The translations under genes and the position numbers were made by a program. From the NCBI GenBank assembly GCA_963741305.1, contig CAVUHL010000003.1:4960001-5024000 (forward strand): DNA of 64,000 bases. The letters run 5' to 3'. Under the pieces are notes generated by a model. It had not been told where the DNA came from. It was given only the letters and a program-made list of their open reading frames with translations, and did not search any database. Each line of letters opens with the position of its first letter. Within the stretch, counting starts at the first letter, position 1. This stretch comes from DATMER01 sp963741305. Its GTDB lineage: Bacteria; Acidobacteriota; Thermoanaerobaculia; Multivoradales; UBA5704. This document shows, piece by piece, positions 8,069-16,312 of this stretch.

Positions 8069-10606
8069 ATGAACAGTAAAGAGCCCCGCGTGGTGTTGGA
8101 TTTTCAGGAGATCGACCAGACGCAAGTCGCGATTGTTGGCGGCAAGGGCGCGCACCTGGGGGAGCTTTCGCGGATCGAAGGCATCCGCGTGCCGGCTGGC
8201 TTTTGCGTGACGACGGACGCCTTCCAACGGATTATGGCGGAAGCACCATCGATCGACGATCCGCTCGATCGGCTGTCGTGCCTGAAGCCGGACGACCGCG
8301 AGGCGATCCGCGCGCAGAGCGCGGAGATCCGCCGGATCCTCGAAGGGATCGCCATCCCCGGCGATCTGGCGGCGGCCATCACCGAGGCGCTCGCCGGGCT
8401 CGGGGAGCAAGCCGCCTACGCCGTCCGGTCCAGTGCGACGGCGGAGGACTTGCCGACGGCCTCCTTCGCGGGCCAGCAGGACACGTACCTGAACGTCGTA
8501 GGGCCGGCGGCGATCCTCCAGCACATCAGCCGGTGCTGGGCCTCGCTCTTCACCGAGCGGGCCGTGACCTACCGCCTGCGCAACGGCTTCGACCACCGGA
8601 AGGTCCAGATGGCCGTGGTCGTGCAGCTGATGGTTTTCCCGCAGGCGGCCGGCATCCTTTTCACGGCCGACCCCGTCACGGGCAACCGGAACGTCGCGTC
8701 CGTGGAGGCTATCCTCGGCCTCGGCGAGGCGCTGGTCTCCGGCCTGGTGAACCCGGACGTCTACAAGGTGCGGGACGGCGAGGTCGTCGCCAATACGAAA
8801 CGCCAGGAGCAGCCAGTGCTGACGGATGCGCAGGCCGTGCGGCTCGCGCAGCTGGGCCGGCGGATCGAAGCGCACTTCGGCCGCCCCCAGGACATCGAAT
8901 GGTGCCTGGCCGACGACGACTTCCACATCGTCCAGAGCCGGCCGATCACCACGCTGTTCCCCATCCCGGCACCAGCCGACGGGGAGAACCGCGTCTACGT
9001 CTCAGTCGGCCATCAGCAGATGATGACCGACCCCATGAAGCCTCTGGGACTCTCGTACTGGCAGATGACGACCCGGGCGCCGATGGCCGAGGCAGGCGGC
9101 CGGCTGTTCGTCGACGTCACGAAGGGGCTCGCTTCAGCGGCGAGTCGCGACAGCCTGGTGAACGCGCTGAGAAAGTCCGATCCGCTGATCGGAGACGCGC
9201 TCCAGACCGTTCTCGACCGTGGCGACTTCATTCCGTCGCTTCCAGACGCAGCACCCGGCTGGTCGGTTCCCGGGAGCGGGCACGCTCCGCTCGAGACCGA
9301 TCCGGCCATCCCCGCCGAGCTGATCGCGCGCAGTAAGGCTTCGATCGCTGCGTTGAAGCGCGACATTCAGGGGAAGTCCGGGTCGGCGCTGCTCGACTTC
9401 ATCCGGACGGACATCCAGGAGCTGAAGCAGTTCCAGTTCGATCCGCTGAGCATGCGGGTGATCCTCGCGGGGATGGAGGCCGCCTGGTGGCTCAACGACA
9501 AGCTGGAGGAGTGGCTGGGCGAGAAGAACGCCGCCGACACGCTCTCGCAGTCCGTGCCCAACAACGTCACGTCGGAGATGGGCCTCACGCTCCTCGACGT
9601 CGCCGACGTGATCCGCCCGCATCCGGAGGTGGTGGCATTTCTCCAGCACGTGGAAGACGAGGGATTTCTGAACGAGTTGCCCAAGCTCGCGGGCGGGAGC
9701 GAAGCGCGAGACGCCATCCGCGCCTGGCTCGACAAGTACGGCATGCGCGGCGCCGGCGAGATCGACATCACGCGGCCGCGGTGGAGCGAGCGCCCCTCTA
9801 CGCTCGTGCCGATGCTCCTCGGCAACGTCAGGAACTTCGAGCCGGGCGCCGCGCAGCGGCGCTTCGAGCAGGGGCGGCGGGAGGCCTGGAACAAGGAGCA
9901 GGAGTTGCTCGAGCGTTTGCGCGCGCTGCCGGAGGGGGACCAGAAGGCCGCAGAGACCAAGCGGATGATCGACCGCGTTCGGACGTTCGCCGGATACCGG
10001 GAGTACCCGAAGTACGGCATGGTCAGCCGCAACTTCGTCTACAAGCAGGCCTTGATGGAGGAAGCCGAGCGCCTCGTGCAGGCTGACGTGCTTCGTGAGA
10101 AAGAAGACATCTTCTACCTCAGGTTCGAGGAGCTCCACGACGTCCTGCGCACGAACCAGGTCGATGAGCAGCTCATCCGCCAGCGCAAGGACGCGTTCAA
10201 GTCGTATCAGGCGCTCACGCCGCCCCGGGTGCTCACGTCGGAGGGTGAAGGCATGACTGGATCGTACCGGCGTGACGACTTCCCGGCCGGCGCGCTGGTC
10301 GGCCTGGCGGTTTCCGCCGGGACCATCGAGGGGCGGGCCCGCGTCATCCTGGACATGGCGGAAGCGGATCTCGAACCGGGCGACATCCTGGTCACCGCCT
10401 ACACGGACCCCAGCTGGACGCCCCTGTTCGTCGCGATCAAGGGCCTGGTGACGGAGGTGGGGGGCCTGATGACCCATGGCGCGGTGATCGCACGGGAGTA
10501 CGGCTTGCCGGCCGTCGTGGGGGTGGAGCATGCCACCCGGCTGATCCGGGATGGGCAGCGGATCCGCGTGCATGGAACGGACGGGTACGTCGAGATCGTG
10601 CCATAG
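8069..10606 (+). CDS. rph: Rifampicin phosphotransferase-like PEP-utilising enzyme
   Basis: Protein of 845 residues with the ATP-grasp / middle domain / swivelling His domain order of rifampicin phosphotransferases and YvkC-like enzymes. Known family members phosphorylate rifamycins using ATP. The N-terminus reads VVLDFQEIDQTQVAIVGGKGA followed closely by VRSSATAEDLP. The catalytic phospho-His region reads GGLMTHGAVIAREYGLP, with the His at about residue 803. The ATG at 8069 yields the canonical N-terminus. A physiological substrate other than rifamycin is possible, since many environmental homologues are untested. It converges on drmB with a 33-base gap and no obvious terminator. Confidence 0.85.
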   Translation: MNSKEPRVVLDFQEIDQTQVAIVGGKGAHLGELSRIEGIRVPAGFCVTTDAFQRIMAEAPSIDDPLDRLSCLKPDDREAIRAQSAEIRRILEGIAIPGDLAAAITEALAGLGEQAAYAVRSSATAEDLPTASFAGQQDTYLNVVGPAAILQHISRCWASLFTERAVTYRLRNGFDHRKVQMAVVVQLMVFPQAAGILFTADPVTGNRNVASVEAILGLGEALVSGLVNPDVYKVRDGEVVANTKRQEQPVLTDAQAVRLAQLGRRIEAHFGRPQDIEWCLADDDFHIVQSRPITTLFPIPAPADGENRVYVSVGHQQMMTDPMKPLGLSYWQMTTRAPMAEAGGRLFVDVTKGLASAASRDSLVNALRKSDPLIGDALQTVLDRGDFIPSLPDAAPGWSVPGSGHAPLETDPAIPAELIARSKASIAALKRDIQGKSGSALLDFIRTDIQELKQFQFDPLSMRVILAGMEAAWWLNDKLEEWLGEKNAADTLSQSVPNNVTSEMGLTLLDVADVIRPHPEVVAFLQHVEDEGFLNELPKLAGGSEARDAIRAWLDKYGMRGAGEIDITRPRWSERPSTLVPMLLGNVRNFEPGAAQRRFEQGRREAWNKEQELLERLRALPEGDQKAAETKRMIDRVRTFAGYREYPKYGMVSRNFVYKQALMEEAERLVQADVLREKEDIFYLRFEELHDVLRTNQVDEQLIRQRKDAFKSYQALTPPRVLTSEGEGMTGSYRRDDFPAGALVGLAVSAGTIEGRARVILDMAEADLEPGDILVTAYTDPSWTPLFVAIKGLVTEVGGLMTHGAVIAREYGLPAVVGVEHATRLIRDGQRIRVHGTDGYVEIVP

Positions 10607-10639
10607 CGGACAGCGCTCCAACGTGATCCTGGCGGACCT

Positions 10640-12520
10640 TCAAGATCTGAAACTAGATTCGAAGAAGGCCAGGGCTGATGGACGACCCAAGGTTGGTACT
10701 ACCAGTGACCGATCAAGGTAACGGTTGAACCGTTCGCAGGAGGACTCGGCGATGAACAGGCAGCCGTGGCAGGCGGCGCCTTCGAGGTGCCTCTCCGAGT
10801 AGTCCTTCTGGGGCGAGTGCCCCGAGCAGACCGGATCGTTGGAGCAGAGCCTGCCGAGATCGAGCGCCCGCCGCAGGTGGCGGCCCAGGTTCCTCCCCTG
10901 CTCGACCAGCCCTCCCAGGGTTCCCTCCGTCCCCGGACTGCCCGTCGAGAGAAGGATCGCCGCCATGGGCGTCTCGGTCTCGGCATTGGCCGCCGCGCAG
11001 TAGATGCGTTCCCGGATGGCACTCGCCGCGTAGCCGCACTCCAGGGAGATGGCCGAGATCAGCAGGTGGGCGAGCGAGTGGAGGAGATAGAAGCGCGCGC
11101 CCGGAAACGGCGGCGCCTTGCCCTCCTTGAGCGTCCCGAGCCAATCGCGGTAGCCGGCGTGCAACTCGCTCTCCCGCGCCCGGACCTCCGGCCGCCGCTC
11201 CCACTCCCGGACCGCCTCTTCGTCGAGCTGGAGGAACACCCCTTCACCGCGCACTTCCGTGGCCGGCAGCCAGTCCTGCGTCAGGGCGAGCGGCGCCGAC
11301 TGCACTTCCAGGTCGAACTCCCCTTCCAGGTCGGGCATGACCGGCTCCAGGCGGGTGAAGCCGATCTGAACGCGCACCTCTCTCAGCTTGGGGATGAGGA
11401 CCAGGCGAGCGATCTTCGGAACCGGTCCGCCGTGCGGCTCGGCCTCCCGCGCGAAGAAATCTCCGGCGGCCGGAGGCTGCTCGCCCGGCGCTTCGCGTTC
11501 CACCGCCGAGATCTGGCGGTATTCCGCCGTGCGCAGCGGCTCCCGCGCCACCGGCCCCCCGAGGCGGATCTGGTCGATGAAGGCCAGCACCTCGGCATCC
11601 GGAGCGGACCCCAGGGCGTCTTTTACGCTGGGGATCTGGCGGTACGCCGGCAAGGTCGCAGCGTTCGCCACCTGGAGGATCTCCCAGACCCGGCGCACCG
11701 CCGCTTCCAGCTTGCGCCCGCGCTCGGGGATGGAGAGCGCGCTCACTTCCTGGCCGAAGTAGGCATTGCTCGCGCTCCGCACGAGGAGCCGCAATGGCTC
11801 CGGGCAGGTCTCCCCTCCTGCCTCTCCGAGCCACGGGCGCTGCCCATCGCAGCCCGGCAGCGAGAGGGGCACCAGCGCCGTGGAAAGCCTCTCGCGGGCG
11901 CCGCAGGCGCAGACTACTTCGATCTCGGAGAAATCGCCGGTAGCGCCTTCCAGGAGCTTCAGGCTTGGCGCCGGGCAGAGGCTGCCCACGTTGCGGTGCG
12001 CGAACCAGACCCAGGGGAATTCTTCGACGTGACCCCGCCGGCAGGTGGCGACGAAGCGTACCGGCACGGTCTCGGAACCTCCCACCCGGATGCACCCGTG
12101 CCGGTAGCGCGATCCTCTCTGCTCCAGCCCATCGGCGCGCACCAGGGCGCGGCAGGAGGGGCTCTGGCAGACGAACCAGCGCGGCAGCTCCAGAACTTCG
12201 ATGCCCGAGGTGTCGCTCGCGTTCTTGTCCTCCCCCAGGGGCGGCAGGCGGAAGCATCCCTCCACCGCGAGCTTGCGGTTGGCCTCGGCAAAACGCGGCT
12301 CCAGCCGGTCGCGCAGGCGCGGCTCGGAGACCACGGCCGCCGCCATGTCGTCGGGCCGGTAGCGCCAGAAGTCGAGCCCGCCGATCATCACCGCATGGTC
12401 GACCAGGTCGATCATGGCCCCAGGGCCGTGGGTCCTGACCACTTGGCTCCGCCGCACGGTGCCGGCCGGCTTCTGGTAGGTAGGCGGAGCGCCTCCCCTG
12501 CCCCGGCGCGGACGCGCCAT
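10640..12520 (-). CDS. drmB: DISARM protein DrmB (DUF1998 domain)
   Basis: DrmB works with DrmA in the core DISARM complex that blocks incoming phage DNA (family knowledge). The 626-residue product starts with a basic tail followed by RRSQVVRTHGPGAMIDLVDHAVMIGGLDFW, typical of DrmB N-termini. It has scattered Cys pairs (CQSPSC near residue 118, CRRGH near 160, CACG near 204). It ends in a DUF1998 region with HSLAHLLISAISLECGY and a Cys cluster CSNDPVCSG...CHGCL that probably binds zinc. The ATG shares one base with the drmA stop (TGATG), so the two are translationally coupled. No drmC follows; the next gene is the convergent rph-like gene. Confidence 0.9.
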   Translation of the reverse strand: MARPRRGRGGAPPTYQKPAGTVRRSQVVRTHGPGAMIDLVDHAVMIGGLDFWRYRPDDMAAAVVSEPRLRDRLEPRFAEANRKLAVEGCFRLPPLGEDKNASDTSGIEVLELPRWFVCQSPSCRALVRADGLEQRGSRYRHGCIRVGGSETVPVRFVATCRRGHVEEFPWVWFAHRNVGSLCPAPSLKLLEGATGDFSEIEVVCACGARERLSTALVPLSLPGCDGQRPWLGEAGGETCPEPLRLLVRSASNAYFGQEVSALSIPERGRKLEAAVRRVWEILQVANAATLPAYRQIPSVKDALGSAPDAEVLAFIDQIRLGGPVAREPLRTAEYRQISAVEREAPGEQPPAAGDFFAREAEPHGGPVPKIARLVLIPKLREVRVQIGFTRLEPVMPDLEGEFDLEVQSAPLALTQDWLPATEVRGEGVFLQLDEEAVREWERRPEVRARESELHAGYRDWLGTLKEGKAPPFPGARFYLLHSLAHLLISAISLECGYAASAIRERIYCAAANAETETPMAAILLSTGSPGTEGTLGGLVEQGRNLGRHLRRALDLGRLCSNDPVCSGHSPQKDYSERHLEGAACHGCLFIAESSCERFNRYLDRSLVVPTLGRPSALAFFESSFRS

Positions 12521-15500
12521 CAGCTCCCCCCTCCCAACCGGCTGCGCCGCCAGAGGTGGGTGGAGGGCTCCACGTCGCGCATGGAGGCGGGAGCCGTGAA
12601 CAGCTTCGCCTCCGGCGGCGCCTGCGCCTCCGGCCGGTCGAGCACCTGGCGCAGCATGGGCCGGTCGGTCCCACCCTTGCCGCGGTCCCACGGCGAGTAG
12701 ATCCGCCTGTAGCCGCCCTGCGGCGCGAGCTCCGCCAGCCGCTGCCAGGCCGCGACCAGCGCCCGGACCCGGGCGGTCAGGGCAACCCGCACGGCCTCCT
12801 GCCGCTCGCTGGATAGGCCGGGCTGGAGCGCGCCGCGGTCCGCCAGGGCGCGCACCGCTTCCTCGGCCAAGGCGGGATGGTCGCCGATGCGCATCGCCGC
12901 CGCGGAGGGAGTGAGCTCCGGATCGTCCTGGCGCGCCATGGCAAGCAGCGTCCCGGCCAGGCCGCGGTCGAGCGCCGGTCCCGAAAACGGCGTCAGGCTG
13001 GACGCCTCCACGAAGCGGTAGAAGCTCTCGTGGTAAGCCGGGAAGCGCTCGTAGTGGGACCGGTCCCGCGGCTTGTGCAGGTTGAAGCAGGTGACGACCA
13101 GCCCCGGCCGCTCGGCCTTCCGGCCCACCCGGCTGGAGGCCTGGATGTATTCGCTCGTGGACTTGGGCTGCCCCGCCACGACCATGAGGCCCAGCCGGTC
13201 GATGTCCACACCTACGGAGATCATGTTGCTCGCCAGCGCGACGTCCACCCCCTCCGGATGGCAGAACGGCTGCGCGAGGCGGGTCTTGGAGCTCTTGATG
13301 CGCCCCGTGTCCTCGCGGCTCGTAAGCTCCACCGGCTCGGGCGTCACCTTGCGGTTGCGGAACCAGGGGTGCGGCCCGGTCCAATCCACGGGCCGGCGGT
13401 CCTCGGCCTTGTCGCAGCGGGTGCGCACCTCGTCCTCCACCAGCCGCCGCATCCCGCCCAGCTCGCGCAGGCTGTTGAAGTAGCCCACCAGCGTCATCCA
13501 GGCGTCCGCCGTCTGGTCCTCGGGTCCCTGGGGATCGTAGAGCCGGTTCGCAGCGGAGAGCAGGGCCACGTAGACACGCAGAAGGATGGCCTTCATGGCC
13601 CGCCCTGTCGCCGCCACGCCCACGTACAGCCGCCCGGGAGAGTCCCTGTCCACGCAGGCGAACCAGGTCTCCCCGTCGTCCACGCCGGGCGGCGGGAAGA
13701 CCGCGGTCCGCCCGCGGCCGAAAAGGGAAAGGATCTGCTCTCTCGCCCGCCGCACGGTAGCCGTGGAGGCCAGGATCTTGGGCCGCACCACGGCGCCGTC
13801 TTCCAGGGTGCGCAGACAGAGCGCTTCGATGGCCGTTTCGTAGAGACCGGCCATGGTGCCGAGCGGGCCGGAGATGAGATGGAGCTCGTCCTGCACGATC
13901 AGTTCGGGCGGCAGCAGGCCGTCCGGAAGCCCGGTCCGGGCGCCGCGCGGGATTTCGCCGAGAGCGGCGTCCACCGGTCCCCAGAAACGCCGGCCATCGC
14001 GCACCAGGGCGCGGCCGAAGAGCAGCCCGACCTCGCCGCGCCACGGAAGCATCGCCAGCTTGTCCACGGTGGCCAGCAGGAACGCCGGCAGCTCGCGGTA
14101 GATCTGCTCGTCCACGAACAGCACCGGCAGGCCCTCGGGAAAACGGCCCGGAGCGAAGTCGCACTGGTGATTGCCGCAGCCCACGATCACGTCCCGCGGG
14201 CTCTCCCGCGGCTCCAGGGTGAGGCTGTCCCTCCCCAGCGGCTCGTTGCACCACGGACAGTTCGTCAACGGGAACGGAGACTCGGCCCTGGGCGACGAGC
14301 TGTTCTTGTAGTCGAGGATCTTGAGCCTGACCTCTTCGAGCGTGTTCGCCGTGGCGCTCCGGCCCACCCACAGGCCGACGGCGAAGCGCACGTCCCCGAG
14401 GCGCGCCGGGTCATCTCTCCGCAGCACTTCCAGGGCGCAGACCAGGGTGGCCGCGCGCGCGAGCTGGTCGAGCGTCAGGAGCCGCAAGGTGTAACGCAGG
14501 ATCACGGCCACGCCCAGGCCGGCGTCCGGCCGCTCCTGCCCACGCAACCGGCGCAGCAACAGCACGAAGGCGATGACCCCCAGGTAGGCCTCGGTCTTGC
14601 CGCCGCCCGTGGGGAAGAAGATCAGCTCGACGTCGTCCCTGTCCTCCCGCCTCGGATCGGCCACGGCAGGCAGGTTCAGGAGGAGGAATGCAAGCTGGAA
14701 CAGGTGCCAGCTCGGCTTCTTGCCTTCCGGATAGCGCTCCGGGTTGCGCTTCTTCGCCGACATCGCCATGGCCCGGTTGGCAAGTTGGAAGGCGAGGCGC
14801 ACGTCGTCCTGCTCGAGGAAATCGATGCCCTCGGCGATGCGCCGGCAGGCACGCTCGGCCTCGGTCATCAGCTCGTCGCGGGTGGCCCGGCGGGCGTCCG
14901 TTCCGGGATCGATCGCGCGCTGCCCGATGATCCATTCGCCATACGCCTTCGGGAGCGGCTCCAGGGCGCGGCGAAGACCCTCCACGTCCTTGATATCGGC
15001 CAGCTCTTCCATGCCGGTGATCCCCACCGCCGGCCCCGTGACCACCCGGGGAACCGAGGCACAGGGGATCCAGGCCGTCCGCACGGTCGTGACCAGGCCA
15101 TCCTCCATGGCCTCGGAGACCGCCACGGATACGCCGTGCCCCACCGCGTACTCGCAACGGTCGCGGAACTGGAGATCGGCCACGCGGGCATCCAGGTCGG
15201 CCGCTTCGCGGTCGGCGCGGTTGGGACGGGCCACGATCCCGTCCCTGCAGGCGATCTCCAGGCCGGCCTGGAAGAGGCAGCGCGTATCCTGCGGGCCGCT
15301 GGGGAGGGGCTCGCGGCCGTTGACCAGGAAGAGCGCCAGGGCGCGCGTCCCCTCCTCGGGCAGGTCCACGGTCTCCAGCTTGCCGGCCAGGTAGACGCCG
15401 TCGTCCGTGACCGCCACGCCGTCCGCGATCCTCTTCGGGTCCAGGGGCAGCTCCAGGGAGACGGGCGGGCGCGCCACCCTGTGCCAGACTTTCTTCGGCC

Positions 15501-15891
15501 GCCTGCCCGCTTCAGCCTCGCGCTCCTCCGGCTCGTACTCGGCCCAGGTGACCCGGACGCGCACACTTTCCGCTCCCGGCGGCAGGAGCACGGAGAGGCC
15601 CATCGAAGCCGGAAGCCGGTTCTTCTGCTTGGGCTCGGTCTCGCGCTCGGTGCCGCCCGACTCCTCGTCGTGATCGACCTCGGCGCCGAACCCTTCCTCT
15701 TGCGTGGGGTCCTCTTCCCTGGGGTCCTGCGGCTCGCGTCCGCCCTGGGGAGCGAGGAAGCCCGTCAGGTACCACCGGGAAGGCGGCAGCCGCAGCACCT
15801 CCTCTCCGCTCTGCGGATCGAAGGGGCCGATGAGATCGGCTTCGAGGGCACGGATGAGCCTCTCGCGAAGCTCGGACGGACGATCTGCCAT
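12520..15891 (-). CDS. drmA: DISARM helicase DrmA
   Basis: Helicase-like core subunit of DISARM, 1123 residues. Seen motifs: PTGGGKT Walker A at about 427-433; a putative zinc pair CPWC...CGNHQC at about 545-577; DELH at 668-671; STAT at 709-712; ASNMISVGVDIDRLG (motif V) at about 887-901; and QASSRVGR (motif VI) at 917-924. The N-terminal third carries a very acidic stretch (about residues 50-90). The gene is coupled to drmB. It is preceded, on the upstream side of its transcription, by the 20-bp repeat array that fills the whole gap to drmMI. Identification rests on motifs, size and the drmA-drmB pair. Confidence 0.9.
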   Translation of the reverse strand: MADRPSELRERLIRALEADLIGPFDPQSGEEVLRLPPSRWYLTGFLAPQGGREPQDPREEDPTQEEGFGAEVDHDEESGGTERETEPKQKNRLPASMGLSVLLPPGAESVRVRVTWAEYEPEEREAEAGRRPKKVWHRVARPPVSLELPLDPKRIADGVAVTDDGVYLAGKLETVDLPEEGTRALALFLVNGREPLPSGPQDTRCLFQAGLEIACRDGIVARPNRADREAADLDARVADLQFRDRCEYAVGHGVSVAVSEAMEDGLVTTVRTAWIPCASVPRVVTGPAVGITGMEELADIKDVEGLRRALEPLPKAYGEWIIGQRAIDPGTDARRATRDELMTEAERACRRIAEGIDFLEQDDVRLAFQLANRAMAMSAKKRNPERYPEGKKPSWHLFQLAFLLLNLPAVADPRREDRDDVELIFFPTGGGKTEAYLGVIAFVLLLRRLRGQERPDAGLGVAVILRYTLRLLTLDQLARAATLVCALEVLRRDDPARLGDVRFAVGLWVGRSATANTLEEVRLKILDYKNSSSPRAESPFPLTNCPWCNEPLGRDSLTLEPRESPRDVIVGCGNHQCDFAPGRFPEGLPVLFVDEQIYRELPAFLLATVDKLAMLPWRGEVGLLFGRALVRDGRRFWGPVDAALGEIPRGARTGLPDGLLPPELIVQDELHLISGPLGTMAGLYETAIEALCLRTLEDGAVVRPKILASTATVRRAREQILSLFGRGRTAVFPPPGVDDGETWFACVDRDSPGRLYVGVAATGRAMKAILLRVYVALLSAANRLYDPQGPEDQTADAWMTLVGYFNSLRELGGMRRLVEDEVRTRCDKAEDRRPVDWTGPHPWFRNRKVTPEPVELTSREDTGRIKSSKTRLAQPFCHPEGVDVALASNMISVGVDIDRLGLMVVAGQPKSTSEYIQASSRVGRKAERPGLVVTCFNLHKPRDRSHYERFPAYHESFYRFVEASSLTPFSGPALDRGLAGTLLAMARQDDPELTPSAAAMRIGDHPALAEEAVRALADRGALQPGLSSERQEAVRVALTARVRALVAAWQRLAELAPQGGYRRIYSPWDRGKGGTDRPMLRQVLDRPEAQAPPEAKLFTAPASMRDVEPSTHLWRRSRLGGGS

Positions 15892-15910
15892 GGGACGGCG
15901 AGGATATCAG

Positions 15911-16311
15911 AGGGTTCAAGGCTTTCCGGGCCGGCCCGAGAGGCCTGGACCGGAGCCAGGAAGCCCGGAGCCGATTTAAGAGGCTTCGGGCCGATTTAAG
16001 AGGCTTAAATCCGATCTAAGGGGCTTAAATCGGCCCTAAGGAGCTTCGCGCCGTTTTTAAGGGTCTTAAATCGGATCTAAGAAGCTTAGGACGAATCTAA
16101 GGACCTTACGGCCGATTTAAGGGGCTTGGATCGGATCTAAGAGGCTTAAATCGGATCTAAGGAGCCTCCCGCGCTTTTTAAGGGCCTTAAATCGGATCCA
16201 AGAAGCTTAGGACGGATCTAAGGATCTTCGGGCCGATTTAAGGGGCTTGGATCGGATCTGAGGATCTTGGGGCCAATTCCAGGGGCTTGGAGCCGATCCG
16301 AGCCGCCTCGG
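15911..16311. repeat. Array of about 20 degenerate 20-bp tandem repeats between drmMI and drmA
   Basis: The spacer between the drmMI stop and the drmA start consists almost entirely of 20-bp units, consensus roughly CGGATCTAAGGGGCTTAAAT. Two units are expanded to 21 bp (at the TTTTTAAGGG units). There is a higher-order duplication: 16052-16151 repeats at an offset of exactly 121 bp (five 20-mers plus one 21-mer). There are no unique spacers, so it is not a CRISPR array. Stop-rich TAAG cores in most frames argue against coding. Function unknown. Confidence 0.92.
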
Positions 16312-16312
16312 G

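Noticed and set aside
9134..10621. 495-codon minus-strand open frame opposite the rph-like gene
   Set aside because: Antisense shadow with no recognisable sequence; the plus strand encodes a conserved enzyme.
10607..10639. Truncated drmC between rph-like gene and drmB
   Set aside because: The gap is only 33 bases and contains nothing resembling a PLD motif.
12877..15999. 1040-codon plus-strand open frame opposite drmA
   Set aside because: Shadow of the high-GC drmA gene; no domain, and the minus-strand gene has clear helicase motifs.
15911..16311. CRISPR array
   Set aside because: Units follow one another directly without unique spacers, are only 20 bp and there are no cas genes.
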